DNA of 38,812 nucleotides from Bacteroides sp. Its GTDB lineage: Bacteria; Bacteroidota; Bacteroidia; Bacteroidales; SM23-62. Shown one piece after another: positions 7,520 through 15,350 of the stretch. The DNA is taken from positions 67,826 through 106,637 of the forward strand of contig DRHS01000058.1 of the NCBI GenBank assembly GCA_011053095.1, written 5' to 3'. Each line of letters starts with the position of its first letter. The stretch's first letter is position 1. Position numbers and translations under genes: made by a program. Below the pieces are notes generated by a model that searched no databases, was not told the origin of the DNA, and worked only from the letters and a program-made list of their open reading frames with translations.

Positions 7520-8611
7520 ATGGCTACAGGAGAACTTAAGGAAAAAATTATCAGCGGGATTCAGCAAATTGGAATTGGAGTAGGAAATCTCAATGAAGCC
7601 TGGAAATGGTACAGGGAACATTTTGGGATGGATATCAGGGTCTTCGAAGAGAAGGCAGTGGCCGATCTGATGTTGCCATATACTGGTGGACAACCACAGG
7701 CCAGACATGCTGCACTTGCACTAAACCTCCAGGGTGGTGGTGGATTTGAGATCTGGCAGTACACACAGAGAGAACCTGAAGCACCAAAGAACAAGATTAG
7801 GGTAGGTGACCTGGGAATTATTGCCGCAAAAATCAAATCACCTGATGTGAGAAACAGCCACTCCTTCTTCAAGGAGAAAGGCCTTAGTCTGAATGGCATA
7901 TCTGTCGATCCTGTTGGAGAAGAGCATTTCTTTGTAAGGGATCCCTATGATAACCTGTTCCAGATTGTGAAAGAAAGTACTGTTTTTAGGGATGAGAAAA
8001 AACCTACCGGAGCAACATATGGTGCATGGATAGGGGTTTCTGATGTGGACAGGGCCCGTAAGTTATACAGCGGTATATTGGGCTATGACCTGGTTGTATA
8101 TGATGAGGAAGGAAGATTTGAAGACCTCTCACAACTTCCCGGAGGAGACAATATATTTCGCAGGGTCCTGCTGAAGCACAGTAAAAGTGTCCGCGGTGCA
8201 TTCAGCCGCCTGTTCGGTCCCAGTCAGATTGAACTGATCGAGGTCAAGGACAGAAAACCAAATAAAATATATGAAGGCAGACAATGGGGCGACCTTGGGT
8301 TCATACATTTGTGCTATGATATTAAGGGTATGGATGCACTTAGAGAGGAATGCGCCCAAAAAGGGTTCCCATTCACAGTGGATTCAACTCATAAGCATGA
8401 TGAAACTTTTGATATGGGAGAGGCGGCAGGCCATTTCTCATATGTAGAAGATCCTGACGGAACCCTGATTGAGTTCATTGAGTCACATAAACTCCCTGTC
8501 AGTCAAAAACTGGGTTGGTACATCAATCTGAAGAAAAGAAATCCGGAGAAGCCCCTCGCTAATTGGATATTAAAGGCTATGAAATATAACCGTGTCAAAG
8601 ATAAATCATAG
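7520..8611 (+). CDS. Double VOC-domain (glyoxalase/dioxygenase fold) protein
   Basis: A 363-aa cytosolic protein with two vicinal-oxygen-chelate modules. The first covers ~10-155: IQQIGIGVGNLNEAWKWYRE through HFFVRDPYDNLFQIV. The second covers ~165-325: YGAWIGVSDVDRARKLYSGILGYDLVVYD through HFSYVEDPDGTLIEFIE. The family binds a divalent metal and includes glyoxalases, extradiol dioxygenases, epimerases and 4-hydroxyphenylpyruvate dioxygenase-like enzymes. The substrate cannot be assigned. A basic C-terminal tail of ~35 residues lies outside the domains. The gene appears monocistronic with its own weak -7 element. Confidence 0.85.
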   Translation: MATGELKEKIISGIQQIGIGVGNLNEAWKWYREHFGMDIRVFEEKAVADLMLPYTGGQPQARHAALALNLQGGGGFEIWQYTQREPEAPKNKIRVGDLGIIAAKIKSPDVRNSHSFFKEKGLSLNGISVDPVGEEHFFVRDPYDNLFQIVKESTVFRDEKKPTGATYGAWIGVSDVDRARKLYSGILGYDLVVYDEEGRFEDLSQLPGGDNIFRRVLLKHSKSVRGAFSRLFGPSQIELIEVKDRKPNKIYEGRQWGDLGFIHLCYDIKGMDALREECAQKGFPFTVDSTHKHDETFDMGEAAGHFSYVEDPDGTLIEFIESHKLPVSQKLGWYINLKKRNPEKPLANWILKAMKYNRVKDKS

Positions 8612-8653
8612 AGGCCGGTTTGCCCCATTCCTTCCGCCATATATGCCTTGGAA

Positions 8654-8935
8654 CTATTCCTTTACTTCCACACCATGCCAGAAGGCAATATGATCTTTGA
8701 TCTTTTCTGCTGCAAAGGAAGGATCAGGATAATACCAAGCGGCATCTTTGTTTAATTTATCATCTACCTGTACATCATAGTAGCTTGCTGTTCCCTTCCA
8801 GTGGCAGTCAGTATGGGTTTGGCTGTTTTTTAAAAATTCCTTACTAACTGAATCAACCGGGAAGTAGTGGTTCCCTTCTAATTGCAGGGTTTCCTTGCTC
8901 TCAGCAATCACCCTGTTATTCCATATCGCTTTCAT
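8654..8935 (-). CDS. DUF427 domain protein
   Basis: A 93-aa cytosolic protein covering a complete DUF427 domain. Recognisable features are the N-terminal KAIWN..VIAES, the central YFP.DSV..E.L..S..HT.CHWKG.ASYYDV segment, and the C-terminal AAWYYPDP...A..IKDHIAFW. The fold is a small beta-tent; biochemical function is unknown. It is convergent with the VOC gene (43 bases apart), and the decayed RND fragment lies upstream on the same strand. It looks like a stand-alone gene; no clear promoter was found. Confidence 0.88.
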   Translation of the reverse strand: MKAIWNNRVIAESKETLQLEGNHYFPVDSVSKEFLKNSQTHTDCHWKGTASYYDVQVDDKLNKDAAWYYPDPSFAAEKIKDHIAFWHGVEVKE

Positions 8936-8989
8936 AATAAGTCATGTTCGTTCTATTGGTCGTCTATGAGACCAAAACCTGACAATTGA

Positions 8990-9169
8990 TCATTTTGTAT
9001 ACATGCGGTAGAGTACCGGAACCACCAGGAGAGACATCAAAGTAGATACCAGGAGTCCCACGATAATCGTCCACCCCACCGGAGTCCAGAGAGCACCCTC
9101 ACGCAAGGTCAGAGGCAAAAGTCCTCCAATAGTCATCAATGTGGTCAGCACTGTGGAAATAATCCAAAA
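8990..9169 (-). pseudogene. Remnant of an RND efflux transporter (last ~55 residues)
   Basis: The minus-strand frame from 9157 to the TGA at 8990-8992 encodes 55 residues. They read STVLTTLMTIGGLLPLTL, then LWTPVGWTIIVGLLVSTL, then VVPVLYRMYTK. This is the final cytoplasmic loop and last two membrane helices of an AcrB/CusA-type inner-membrane pump. Directly upstream the frame meets TAA (9170-9172) and TAG, and there is no start codon, so nothing of the other ~95% of the protein remains. The break falls between this fragment and the SOD terminator at 9185-9236, consistent with a deletion that removed the 5' part. It is not expected to be functional. Confidence 0.8.
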
Positions 9170-9184
9170 TTACTAAGCAGGTAT

Positions 9185-9236
9185 TGAAAAAAACCGGGTG
9201 CCTCCTGGTAGGTGGTTTCTCCAGATGGCACCCGGT
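9185..9236 (-). terminator. Rho-independent terminator of the exported SOD gene
   Basis: On the minus strand, just after the SOD stop at 9243, a perfect 10-bp stem ACCGGGTGCC (9227-9236) / GGCACCCGGT (9193-9202) is followed by seven T (plus-strand A-run 9187-9193). The loop is 24 nt. This is a textbook intrinsic terminator. Confidence 0.85.
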
Positions 9237-9242
9237 GGGAGA

Positions 9243-9965
9243 TTATTTCTTCGACTTGTTGAACTGATTTGCTACGAAGTCCCAGTTCACAACATTCCAG
9301 AAAGCAGAGATATAATCACCTCTGCGATTCTGGTATTTCAGGTAATAGGCATGTTCCCATACATCAATACAAAGCAGGGGGAACCCCTTGACATCAGACA
9401 CATCCATTAACGGATTGTCCTGATTTGGAGTGGAACTTACCGCCAGTCCACTGTCAGTATTAACCAACCAGGCCCATCCTGAGCCAAATCTTGTAGAGGC
9501 AGCTTTCGAAAAGGTTTCACGGAATTTTTCAAAACTGCCGAAACTTTTTTCCAAAGCCTTAAGCAGATCTCCGGCAGGTTCCCCTCCACCCTGGGGAGAT
9601 AAACCTTTCCAGAATATTTTGTGATTGTAAAAACCTCCTCCGTTGTTTCGTATTCCGGTGGACTTTGAACTTACATTCTTAAAAATTTCCTTTATACCAA
9701 CATCTTCCAGTCCGGACTCCTTTACCGCAGCATTGAATTTCCTTGTATAACCAGCATGGTGTTTGGTATGATGTACTTCCATTGTCATTGCATCAAAATG
9801 GGGTTCAAGGGCATCATAGGCAAAACCAAGTTCAGGTAATTCATATGCTTCCCCCCCTGACCACGAGTTCAGTCCCGCAGCATTTATAGTTCCGGGAAAT
9901 GTTCCTGCAATAGCTCCGCCAAGACCAAGAATTGCACTGTTTTTCAGAAAAGTACGTTTGTTCAT
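9243..9965 (-). CDS. sodA: Exported Mn-type superoxide dismutase
   Basis: It converts superoxide to oxygen and peroxide (240 aa). Metal-ligand regions are clear: MEVHHTKHHAGY, GGGFYNHKIFW and [25 protein letters not shown] matches MnSOD (E. coli SodA has ANQDSPLM) rather than FeSOD. Unlike the paralogue at 17589, it has a ~30-residue N-terminal extension: NKRTFLKNSAILGLGG, a hydrophobic stretch, then INAAG. This resembles a Tat signal with KR in place of RR, so a periplasmic or exported enzyme is inferred. A -7 element at 9992-9999 and a strong terminator bracket it as a single-gene unit. Confidence 0.93.
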   Translation of the reverse strand: MNKRTFLKNSAILGLGGAIAGTFPGTINAAGLNSWSGGEAYELPELGFAYDALEPHFDAMTMEVHHTKHHAGYTRKFNAAVKESGLEDVGIKEIFKNVSSKSTGIRNNGGGFYNHKIFWKGLSPQGGGEPAGDLLKALEKSFGSFEKFRETFSKAASTRFGSGWAWLVNTDSGLAVSSTPNQDNPLMDVSDVKGFPLLCIDVWEHAYYLKYQNRRGDYISAFWNVVNWDFVANQFNKSKK

Positions 9966-9991
9966 TGTTGTTTATTAGTTATTATTTAAAA

Positions 9992-9999
9992 CAAATATA
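9992..9999 (-). promoter_or_regulatory. Bacteroidetes -7 element (TATATTTG) for the exported SOD
   Basis: Exact TAnnTTTG on the minus strand (CAAATATA on plus), 26 bases upstream of the SOD ATG. The leader that follows is AT-rich and ends AATAAACAACA before ATG. It is very similar to the leader of the second SOD (AATAAACACAACA). Confidence 0.6.
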
Positions 10000-10248
10000 A
10001 CACATTTAAAATATTTATTTATAACCAGTTTAAATAAGAACATTTTGTGTCCCAAGATTTTAACATATTATTAAGTATTTTTGGTGGATCATGAAACCAG
10101 GAACCTGTTATTACCTTTAACAGCGAGAAAACGGTTCCCAAATAAAATGTTTCAGATAAATTATTTTTATCAGATATTTAACAAATACCCTGTGGGAAAA
10201 TGTGCAACCATTTTTAATAAGCCCGGGTCATAACTATAGTTAGAATTT
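10000..10248. other. Intergenic region between SOD and sigma factor; nested inverted repeats
   Basis: This divergent gap has no open frame that looks coding. It holds a hairpin CTGTTA (10105-10110) / TAACAG (10118-10123), an overlapping outer pair GGAACC (10100-10105) / GGTTCC (10133-10138), and the 12-bp perfect palindrome TAACTATAGTTA (10231-10242) seven bases before the sigma-factor ATG. The palindrome is a candidate operator for the sigma gene. No exact TAnnTTTG element was found on the plus strand. Confidence 0.35.
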
Positions 10249-10812
10249 ATGCTGGATGAGAAGGAATTAATTGATGGATGTTGCCGCAATGACAGGAAAG
10301 CTCAGAAAGCACTGTATGAGCAGTATGCTTCAATATTGCTGGGAGTCTGTATAAGGTATTCCGGCAGAAGGGATGAAGCTGAGGATATTCTGCAGGACGG
10401 ACTGGTTAAAATTTATTTCAATGTTAAGTATTTTGCAGGTAAAGGATCCTTTATTAACTGGATGAAAAAGATAATGGTAAACACAGCAATTACACATTAC
10501 CACAGGAACCTGAAGCATCATTATCACCAGGACATAGAAGACATAAGGGAAACAGAAATTGAAGGTACATCTCTTACTACTGCAGATTTTACAAAGGAGG
10601 AATTGTCAAATGTAATTCATCAGCTTCCTCATGGATACAGGATGGTATTTAACCTGTACGCTGTGGAGGGATATAAACATAAGGAAATTGCCATCATGCT
10701 GGAGATTGATGTTAATACTTCAAAATCGCAGTATTCAAGAGCAAAAGGATTGATACGCAAAAAATTGAAAACTTTAAAAAAGATAGCAGAAAAGGCAGAT
10801 GAGCAGGAATAA
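10249..10812 (+). CDS. ECF-type RNA polymerase sigma factor (first module)
   Basis: A cytosolic sigma-70 factor of the extracytoplasmic-function type (187 aa). Region 2 (~22-90) contains LYEQYASILLGVCIRYS..RDEAEDILQDGL.KIY and the -10-binding GSFINWMKKIMVNTAI segment. Region 4 (~115-175) contains LPHGYRMVFNLYAVEGYKHKEIA and the recognition helix VNTSKSQYSRAKGLIRKKL. Its 3' end overlaps the next gene by 14 nt, so the two are translationally coupled. The next gene has an anti-sigma-like N-terminus, making it the probable partner. The 12-bp palindrome just upstream may be its operator. Confidence 0.93.
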   Translation: MLDEKELIDGCCRNDRKAQKALYEQYASILLGVCIRYSGRRDEAEDILQDGLVKIYFNVKYFAGKGSFINWMKKIMVNTAITHYHRNLKHHYHQDIEDIRETEIEGTSLTTADFTKEELSNVIHQLPHGYRMVFNLYAVEGYKHKEIAIMLEIDVNTSKSQYSRAKGLIRKKLKTLKKIAEKADEQE

Positions 10813-12115
10813 TCTAAATATTGAAGACCTGTTTCGTACACAGATGGATTCGTACAAAGTGGATCCATCACCTGGATTATGGAAGAAGGTTCAGACGCAG
10901 ATCCTGTGGAAGCAATTCCTCAGTTTCAGCCTGCAGACCTTCAATGTATACTATCTTGCTGCTGCTGTCGCATTGGCCGGGATAGGGGGTTATCTAATAT
11001 TATCTCCTCCGGAAGATAAGATTGCTGACCAGACATTCCAATCCGCTCAGGAACTCACAAATGATAATACATCTGCATCTTCAATAGAAAAAACAGGTAA
11101 TGAATCTATTACCGGAGGGAAAGAATCAACCCTGGGTAAAAATGAAGTGCCTGAGGATCAAATCAGAGTGAACCGTGAATCTGATGCAGAAGACACGGAA
11201 GATGGTATAATAAGGGAAGAGGGGACTGCAGGTGGGGAATCTGAAGAAATCGGAAACCAGGAGAACGAATCGGAATCCAAGGAGAATAATGCAAAGAAAT
11301 CGGAGATTGTCGTTGTAAAAGCAGGATTCAGTGCTAGCCACCTGGAGGGATGCTCACCACTCGCTGTCAATTTTGAAAATACCTCGGAAAATGCTATAAA
11401 ATATGCCTGGATTTTCAGTGACGGAGGAAGCTCAGCTGAAAGAGATCCTTCTTATGTGTTCGATGAGCCGGGGATGTATCCTGTATTGCTGAAAATCAAA
11501 GGATCCGATGGACTCGAGTATAGTACTCAGCAGACAATCCAGGTATTTGAATCTCCAAAGGCACTTTTTGAGATGGATGACGTAATGGATCTTTCAAACA
11601 ACCAGCCTGTATATTTCTATAACTACTCCAGGGGAGCCGAGTACTTTAAATGGGACTTCGGTGACAATCAGCAGTCAATTCTCACAGAACCCATTCACTA
11701 TTATGACCAACCGGGAAGCTATAATGTAAAACTGAAGGTCTGGACAGCAAACCAATGCTTTGATTCCCTCATAATACATAATGCATTTACAGGCCCGGAA
11801 AGCAAGATATCCTTTCCAAATGCGTTCACACCAAACATGTCAGGACCCACTGGCGGATATTATGAGATCAATGATTTCAATAATACAATATTCCATCCTG
11901 TAATCTCTGGAGAATTGATAGAATATCAACTCAAAATCTTTAACCGGCATGGACTTCAAATATTTGAAAGCAATGATATTTCCTACGGCTGGGATGGATA
12001 TTACCAGGAAAAACTTGCAGCCCAGGCCGTATATATCTGGAAGGCCCGTGGAAAATTCAGCAATGGCAAGACCTTCGTAAAAAGCGGAGATATAACACTT
12101 ATCAGACAGTATTAG
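10799..12115 (+). CDS. Membrane-anchored PKD protein with anti-sigma-like N-terminus and CHU_C-type C-terminal domain
   Basis: The protein has 438 aa. Residues 1-45 are a short cytosolic region (DSYKVDPSPGLWKKVQTQ) resembling the N-terminus of the protein at 25464, which also follows a sigma gene. One TM helix is at ~49-68. An acidic Ser/Glu/Gly linker without fixed fold spans ~70-168. Two PKD-like domains follow (~174-250, with YAWIFSDGG; ~253-325, with FKWDFGD). The C-terminal ~336-438 (SFPNAFTPN...FNRHGLQIFES...GWDGYY...VYIWKARGKF..G....KSGDITLI) is the gliding-motility/CHU_C type, a type B type IX sorting domain. A sorting domain on a protein with an inner-membrane anchor is odd. I infer a trans-periplasmic anti-sigma or sensor; sigma inhibition is not demonstrated. 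Confidence 0.8.
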   Translation: MSRNNLNIEDLFRTQMDSYKVDPSPGLWKKVQTQILWKQFLSFSLQTFNVYYLAAAVALAGIGGYLILSPPEDKIADQTFQSAQELTNDNTSASSIEKTGNESITGGKESTLGKNEVPEDQIRVNRESDAEDTEDGIIREEGTAGGESEEIGNQENESESKENNAKKSEIVVVKAGFSASHLEGCSPLAVNFENTSENAIKYAWIFSDGGSSAERDPSYVFDEPGMYPVLLKIKGSDGLEYSTQQTIQVFESPKALFEMDDVMDLSNNQPVYFYNYSRGAEYFKWDFGDNQQSILTEPIHYYDQPGSYNVKLKVWTANQCFDSLIIHNAFTGPESKISFPNAFTPNMSGPTGGYYEINDFNNTIFHPVISGELIEYQLKIFNRHGLQIFESNDISYGWDGYYQEKLAAQAVYIWKARGKFSNGKTFVKSGDITLIRQY

Positions 12116-12408
12116 CCCTTGTCCAACTCTTTTTCTGACAAATCCTCCATAATACAGTTTTTTTCCTGCCTGAGACAAACCGGTTTGTCTACGCCCTGCT
12201 CATATTGCCCATCCAAATCTTCGGTTTTGTGGAATTCACGGCAATTATGAAACAATTACATAGCACTTTCGTTTAATTTAATGCTATTGGAGCTTTTTCA
12301 GAAAAGAAGTTGTTAATATCTTTTTTGAGGCACTGCATTAAAAATCGATATTTTCAAACTTATTGAATTTGGCTATCTTAGTATATTAATTGATTCGCAA
12401 CCAGACAA
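12116..12408. other. Intergenic region before porP/sprF; 18-bp perfect palindrome
   Basis: This 293-bp gap has no supported gene. It contains the perfect, loop-free palindrome AGACAAACCGGTTTGTCT at 12173-12190, which is too tight for an RNA hairpin and looks more like a dimeric-protein binding site. No intrinsic terminator or exact TAnnTTTG element was seen. The region 12240-12400 is AT-rich and may hold the promoter of the PorP/SprF gene. Confidence 0.4.
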
Positions 12409-13389
12409 GTGAAGAGACTGATAATCATATCATCCTTATTATATTTTTACTTCTCTTCTTCCGCTCAGGACCCTCAACTGACACAGTTTTATTCTGCACC
12501 ATTGTACCTGGCTCCATCGTTTGCAGGAGCAACCCAACAACACAGACTTGCAAGTACATACCGTAACCAATGGCCCGGTGTACCAGGTGCTTTTGTTACC
12601 TATATGTTTTCCTACGATCATTATTTTTCGAATTTTAACAGTGGACTGGGATTGCTAATTATGCGTGACGAAGCGGGTTCCGGAGATCTGAGTACAACGG
12701 ATATAGGCATTCATTATTCTTATGACATACAGCTTACAGACCTATGGCATCTGAGACCAGGATTGGCTTTTAAGTTTACCCAGCGGGGTATAAACTTTTC
12801 AAAATTAATCTGGGGGGATCAGATTTCCCCCAGTGGTCTTACTCCTACCATCCAGGTGCCTTCTCTCCAGAGAAAAGGAGCCATCGATGCCGCCGTGTCT
12901 TTGATGGTTTATTCCAACAGGATGTGGGCAGGAGCAACAGTTGATCACCTTTTCAGACCAAACTATTCACTTTATGATGATGATGTATCTGCATGGCCAA
13001 TGAAAATTAGCGTCTTCGGAGGTTACCAGGTGATCCGTAAAGGGCGGCTACTGAAACCCATCGACGAAACACTTTCACTTGCGGGACTTTTTAAATACCA
13101 GGATCATATTATGCAGCTTGACGTGGGAGTTTACTGGTACAAGAATCCGCTCGTTTTCGGTGTCTGGTACAGGGGACTTCCGGTAATCAGCAATGAACTC
13201 AGAGGAGATGCAATTTGTTTTCTGGTTGGCTATAAGGTTGAACAATTCAGCATTGGATATAGTTACGACTTCACTATTAACAAACTGCTTACAAGCACCT
13301 GGGGTTCTCACGAAATAGCCCTTATATATGAATTCACAACCTACCGTAAGAAGAAAAAGAGGCATATGATTCCCTGTCCCGAGTTTTAG
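12409..13389 (+). CDS. PorP/SprF family type IX secretion system outer-membrane protein
   Basis: A 326-aa predicted outer-membrane beta-barrel of the PorP/SprF family. After a signal peptide (residues ~1-19, ending SSAQ) comes the family hallmark DPQLTQFYSAPLYLAPSFAGA and RNQWPGVPGAFVTYMFSYD. Alternating beta-strands end in an aromatic-rich C-terminus. In Flavobacterium, SprF is needed for secretion of the type-B-CTD adhesin SprB; in Porphyromonas, PorP is part of the type IX machinery. Many Bacteroidetes encode several PorP/SprF paralogues next to their cognate secreted proteins. Here the neighbour is the CHU_C-type protein at 10799, which suggests a functional pair. The start is GTG at 12409. 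The 293-bp gap suggests separate transcription. Confidence 0.88.
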   Translation: MKRLIIISSLLYFYFSSSAQDPQLTQFYSAPLYLAPSFAGATQQHRLASTYRNQWPGVPGAFVTYMFSYDHYFSNFNSGLGLLIMRDEAGSGDLSTTDIGIHYSYDIQLTDLWHLRPGLAFKFTQRGINFSKLIWGDQISPSGLTPTIQVPSLQRKGAIDAAVSLMVYSNRMWAGATVDHLFRPNYSLYDDDVSAWPMKISVFGGYQVIRKGRLLKPIDETLSLAGLFKYQDHIMQLDVGVYWYKNPLVFGVWYRGLPVISNELRGDAICFLVGYKVEQFSIGYSYDFTINKLLTSTWGSHEIALIYEFTTYRKKKKRHMIPCPEF

Positions 13390-13421
13390 AATCCATCCAC
13401 ATTATTATTGCAGAAAATACA

Positions 13422-13429
13422 TATATTTG
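13422..13429 (+). promoter_or_regulatory. Bacteroidetes -7 element (TATATTTG) for the OmpH-like gene
   Basis: Exact TAnnTTTG match 33 bases upstream of the ATG at 13462. Its position rules out the more upstream TTG at 13408 as the start of the next gene. Confidence 0.6.
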
Positions 13430-13461
13430 CAGGAATTTTTACAAACCCCTATAATTCACTG

Positions 13462-14076
13462 ATGATGAAAAAACTATCGCTTGTTTTGAATGCTGTACTG
13501 ATTGTAGCTGTTGGAGTACTGTTTTATCTTCATTTCAGCTCAGAAAAAATCGCTGATGTCAGAAAACCTTCTGCTTCAAATGTTCAGCCCATGGCTCCTG
13601 ACGGCTCTATCGTATATATAAATATCGATTCACTACTGAGTAGCTACGCCTACTTCGAGGATATGCAGAATGATTTTGCAGATAAACAAGCCGAACTTGA
13701 GGCAGAACTAAACCTCCGCTCCAGACAGTATGAAGCCTCAGCCATTGATGCTCAGAACAAGGTTCAAAAGGGACTTGTCACCAGAAGAGAGGCAGCTGAA
13801 CTTGAACAACAATTAATGGCAGAACAGCAAAGCCTGCTCCAGCTCCGGGATGAATTAACAATGCAGCTTTCTGAGGAGGAACAGGTCAGTAACAGGCGAC
13901 TGATAAATAAAATCATGGAATACCTCGAAGAATACAATAAGCAATATAATTACCAGTTTATCTTCAGCAACAGCTTTGGAGACAATGTCCTTTTCGCCAA
14001 TCAGCAACTCGATATCACAGGAAGCGTTCTGGCAGGTCTTAACGACGCATACCAGAAGGAAAAAGAACAGAACTAA
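13462..14076 (+). CDS. OmpH/Skp-like periplasmic protein with N-terminal membrane anchor
   Basis: A 204-aa envelope protein. After MMKKLS a hydrophobic segment (~7-24) has no clear signal-peptidase site, so it may be an uncleaved anchor. A low-complexity stretch follows, then the OmpH start (IVYINIDSLLSSYAYFEDMQ). A long charged coiled coil (~70-150) comes next, and a C-terminal strand region (NYQFIFSNSFGDNVLFAN) returns to the body domain. This is the Skp chaperone layout, which binds unfolded outer-membrane proteins in the periplasm. The promoter element at 13422 fixes the start at 13462. The next gene overlaps by one base (TAATG), so the two are translationally coupled. Confidence 0.8.
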   Translation: MMKKLSLVLNAVLIVAVGVLFYLHFSSEKIADVRKPSASNVQPMAPDGSIVYINIDSLLSSYAYFEDMQNDFADKQAELEAELNLRSRQYEASAIDAQNKVQKGLVTRREAAELEQQLMAEQQSLLQLRDELTMQLSEEEQVSNRRLINKIMEYLEEYNKQYNYQFIFSNSFGDNVLFANQQLDITGSVLAGLNDAYQKEKEQN

Positions 14077-15350
14077 TGTCTTTCGCCAAGGCTTATCTTG
14101 AAAAGGTTAGCCTTGATCTAACAATAGATCAAAAGGATCCAAGTCCCGATTTATCTCTGGTTGTGGCCATTCCGTGCTATAACGAATCAGGATTATTAAA
14201 CACCTTGCATTCTCTCAGGCGATGCACCCCCACAGAAGGAGATGTTGAGGTTATTATTGCAATCAATTCGAGCCAGTCCTCCGATGAGAGTGCTATTAAA
14301 CAAAATCGAGTGTCCGAAATTGAAGTAGAGAACTTTAGCAGAGAACATACAGACCAGAAGTTTTGCATTCTTCAAACTAACAAATCAGGCATCCCTGCCA
14401 GGGAAGCCGGAGCCGGTTTTGCACGCAAGCTCGCTATGGACCATGCTCTCAGCAGGTTTCACAAACTTGGAAAGAAAGATGGAATAATTTTATCCCTTGA
14501 TGCAGATACTCTCTGTGACACCGGGTACTTATCCGCAGTGGAGAAGCATTTCAGTAACAATCCTACAGCAAAAGCATGCTCAATTTATTTCGAACATCCT
14601 GTCGAAGGACCGGAGTTCGATCACAGGGTATATACAGGGATTATTCAGTATGAGTTGCATCTCAGATATTATATTGAAGGATTGCGATTTGCCGGCCATC
14701 CTCATGCATATCATACAGTTGGTTCGGCCTTTGCTGTCAGGGCGAATACATATGCAAGCCAGGGAGGTATGAATAAAAAATCCGCCGGGGAGGATTTTTA
14801 TTTCCTGCAAAAGATTATTCCCCTCGGCAATTATTCGGATTTGAATTCGACCTGTCTTATACCCTCTCCAAGACCCTCTTCACGGGTGGCTTTTGGCACC
14901 GGACCTGTGATCAACCAATTCCTGAGCGGTGAAATTGAAGAACTGGATTCATATGATCCGCGTTCATTCTATGATCTTCGGGAATACATCTCAGACATAC
15001 CAAGACTCTTCCATTCAGGCAGGAATAGCACATTGTCCATTTTTAACTCCTGGCCGGAATCCATACAAGCTGAACTGGGAGATGAATTCTTTGAACGGCT
15101 TAAAGAGATCAGGAGTAATTCTTCCAGTCCGGCCAGCTATCAGAAAAGGTTCTTTCGATGGTTCAATATGTTCCGTACTATGAAATACATTAATTATGCT
15201 CACCGTGAGCACTATCCAAAAATGCCAGTAAGGGATGCGGTAAATAAGTTTCTGAATCAAACTAATGATGTTGAAAAACCAGCTCTTGAAGCCAGAGATC
15301 TGTTAATGTTGATACGGCAAAAGCAAAGGGGAAACAGTACAATCGCCTAA
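14076..15350 (+). CDS. Family 2-like glycosyltransferase
   Basis: A 424-aa protein with a GT-A fold glycosyltransferase domain. LSLVVAIPCYNESGLL at ~28-43 is the nucleotide-binding strand. DGIILSLDADTLCDTGYL at ~140-157 carries the DAD (DxD-type) metal-binding motif. GGMNKKSAGEDFYFLQKI (~230-247) supplies the GED catalytic-base region of GT2 enzymes. No membrane helices are evident, so it is probably cytosolic. The acceptor is unknown. Coupling to the OmpH-like gene is unusual and may only reflect operon packing. Its 3' end overlaps the convergent ftsB-like gene by 4 bases. Confidence 0.8.
   Translation: MSFAKAYLEKVSLDLTIDQKDPSPDLSLVVAIPCYNESGLLNTLHSLRRCTPTEGDVEVIIAINSSQSSDESAIKQNRVSEIEVENFSREHTDQKFCILQTNKSGIPAREAGAGFARKLAMDHALSRFHKLGKKDGIILSLDADTLCDTGYLSAVEKHFSNNPTAKACSIYFEHPVEGPEFDHRVYTGIIQYELHLRYYIEGLRFAGHPHAYHTVGSAFAVRANTYASQGGMNKKSAGEDFYFLQKIIPLGNYSDLNSTCLIPSPRPSSRVAFGTGPVINQFLSGEIEELDSYDPRSFYDLREYISDIPRLFHSGRNSTLSIFNSWPESIQAELGDEFFERLKEIRSNSSSPASYQKRFFRWFNMFRTMKYINYAHREHYPKMPVRDAVNKFLNQTNDVEKPALEARDLLMLIRQKQRGNSTIA

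Noticed and set aside
11126-11370. Two Phe/Ser-rich antisense frames in the acidic linker of the PKD protein
   Set aside because: They are mirrors of the Glu/Ser/Gly linker and have no start context.
13408-13461. TTG start at 13408 for the OmpH-like protein
   Set aside because: A TATATTTG -7 element lies at 13422-13429, downstream of that codon, and the added residues spoil the signal segment.
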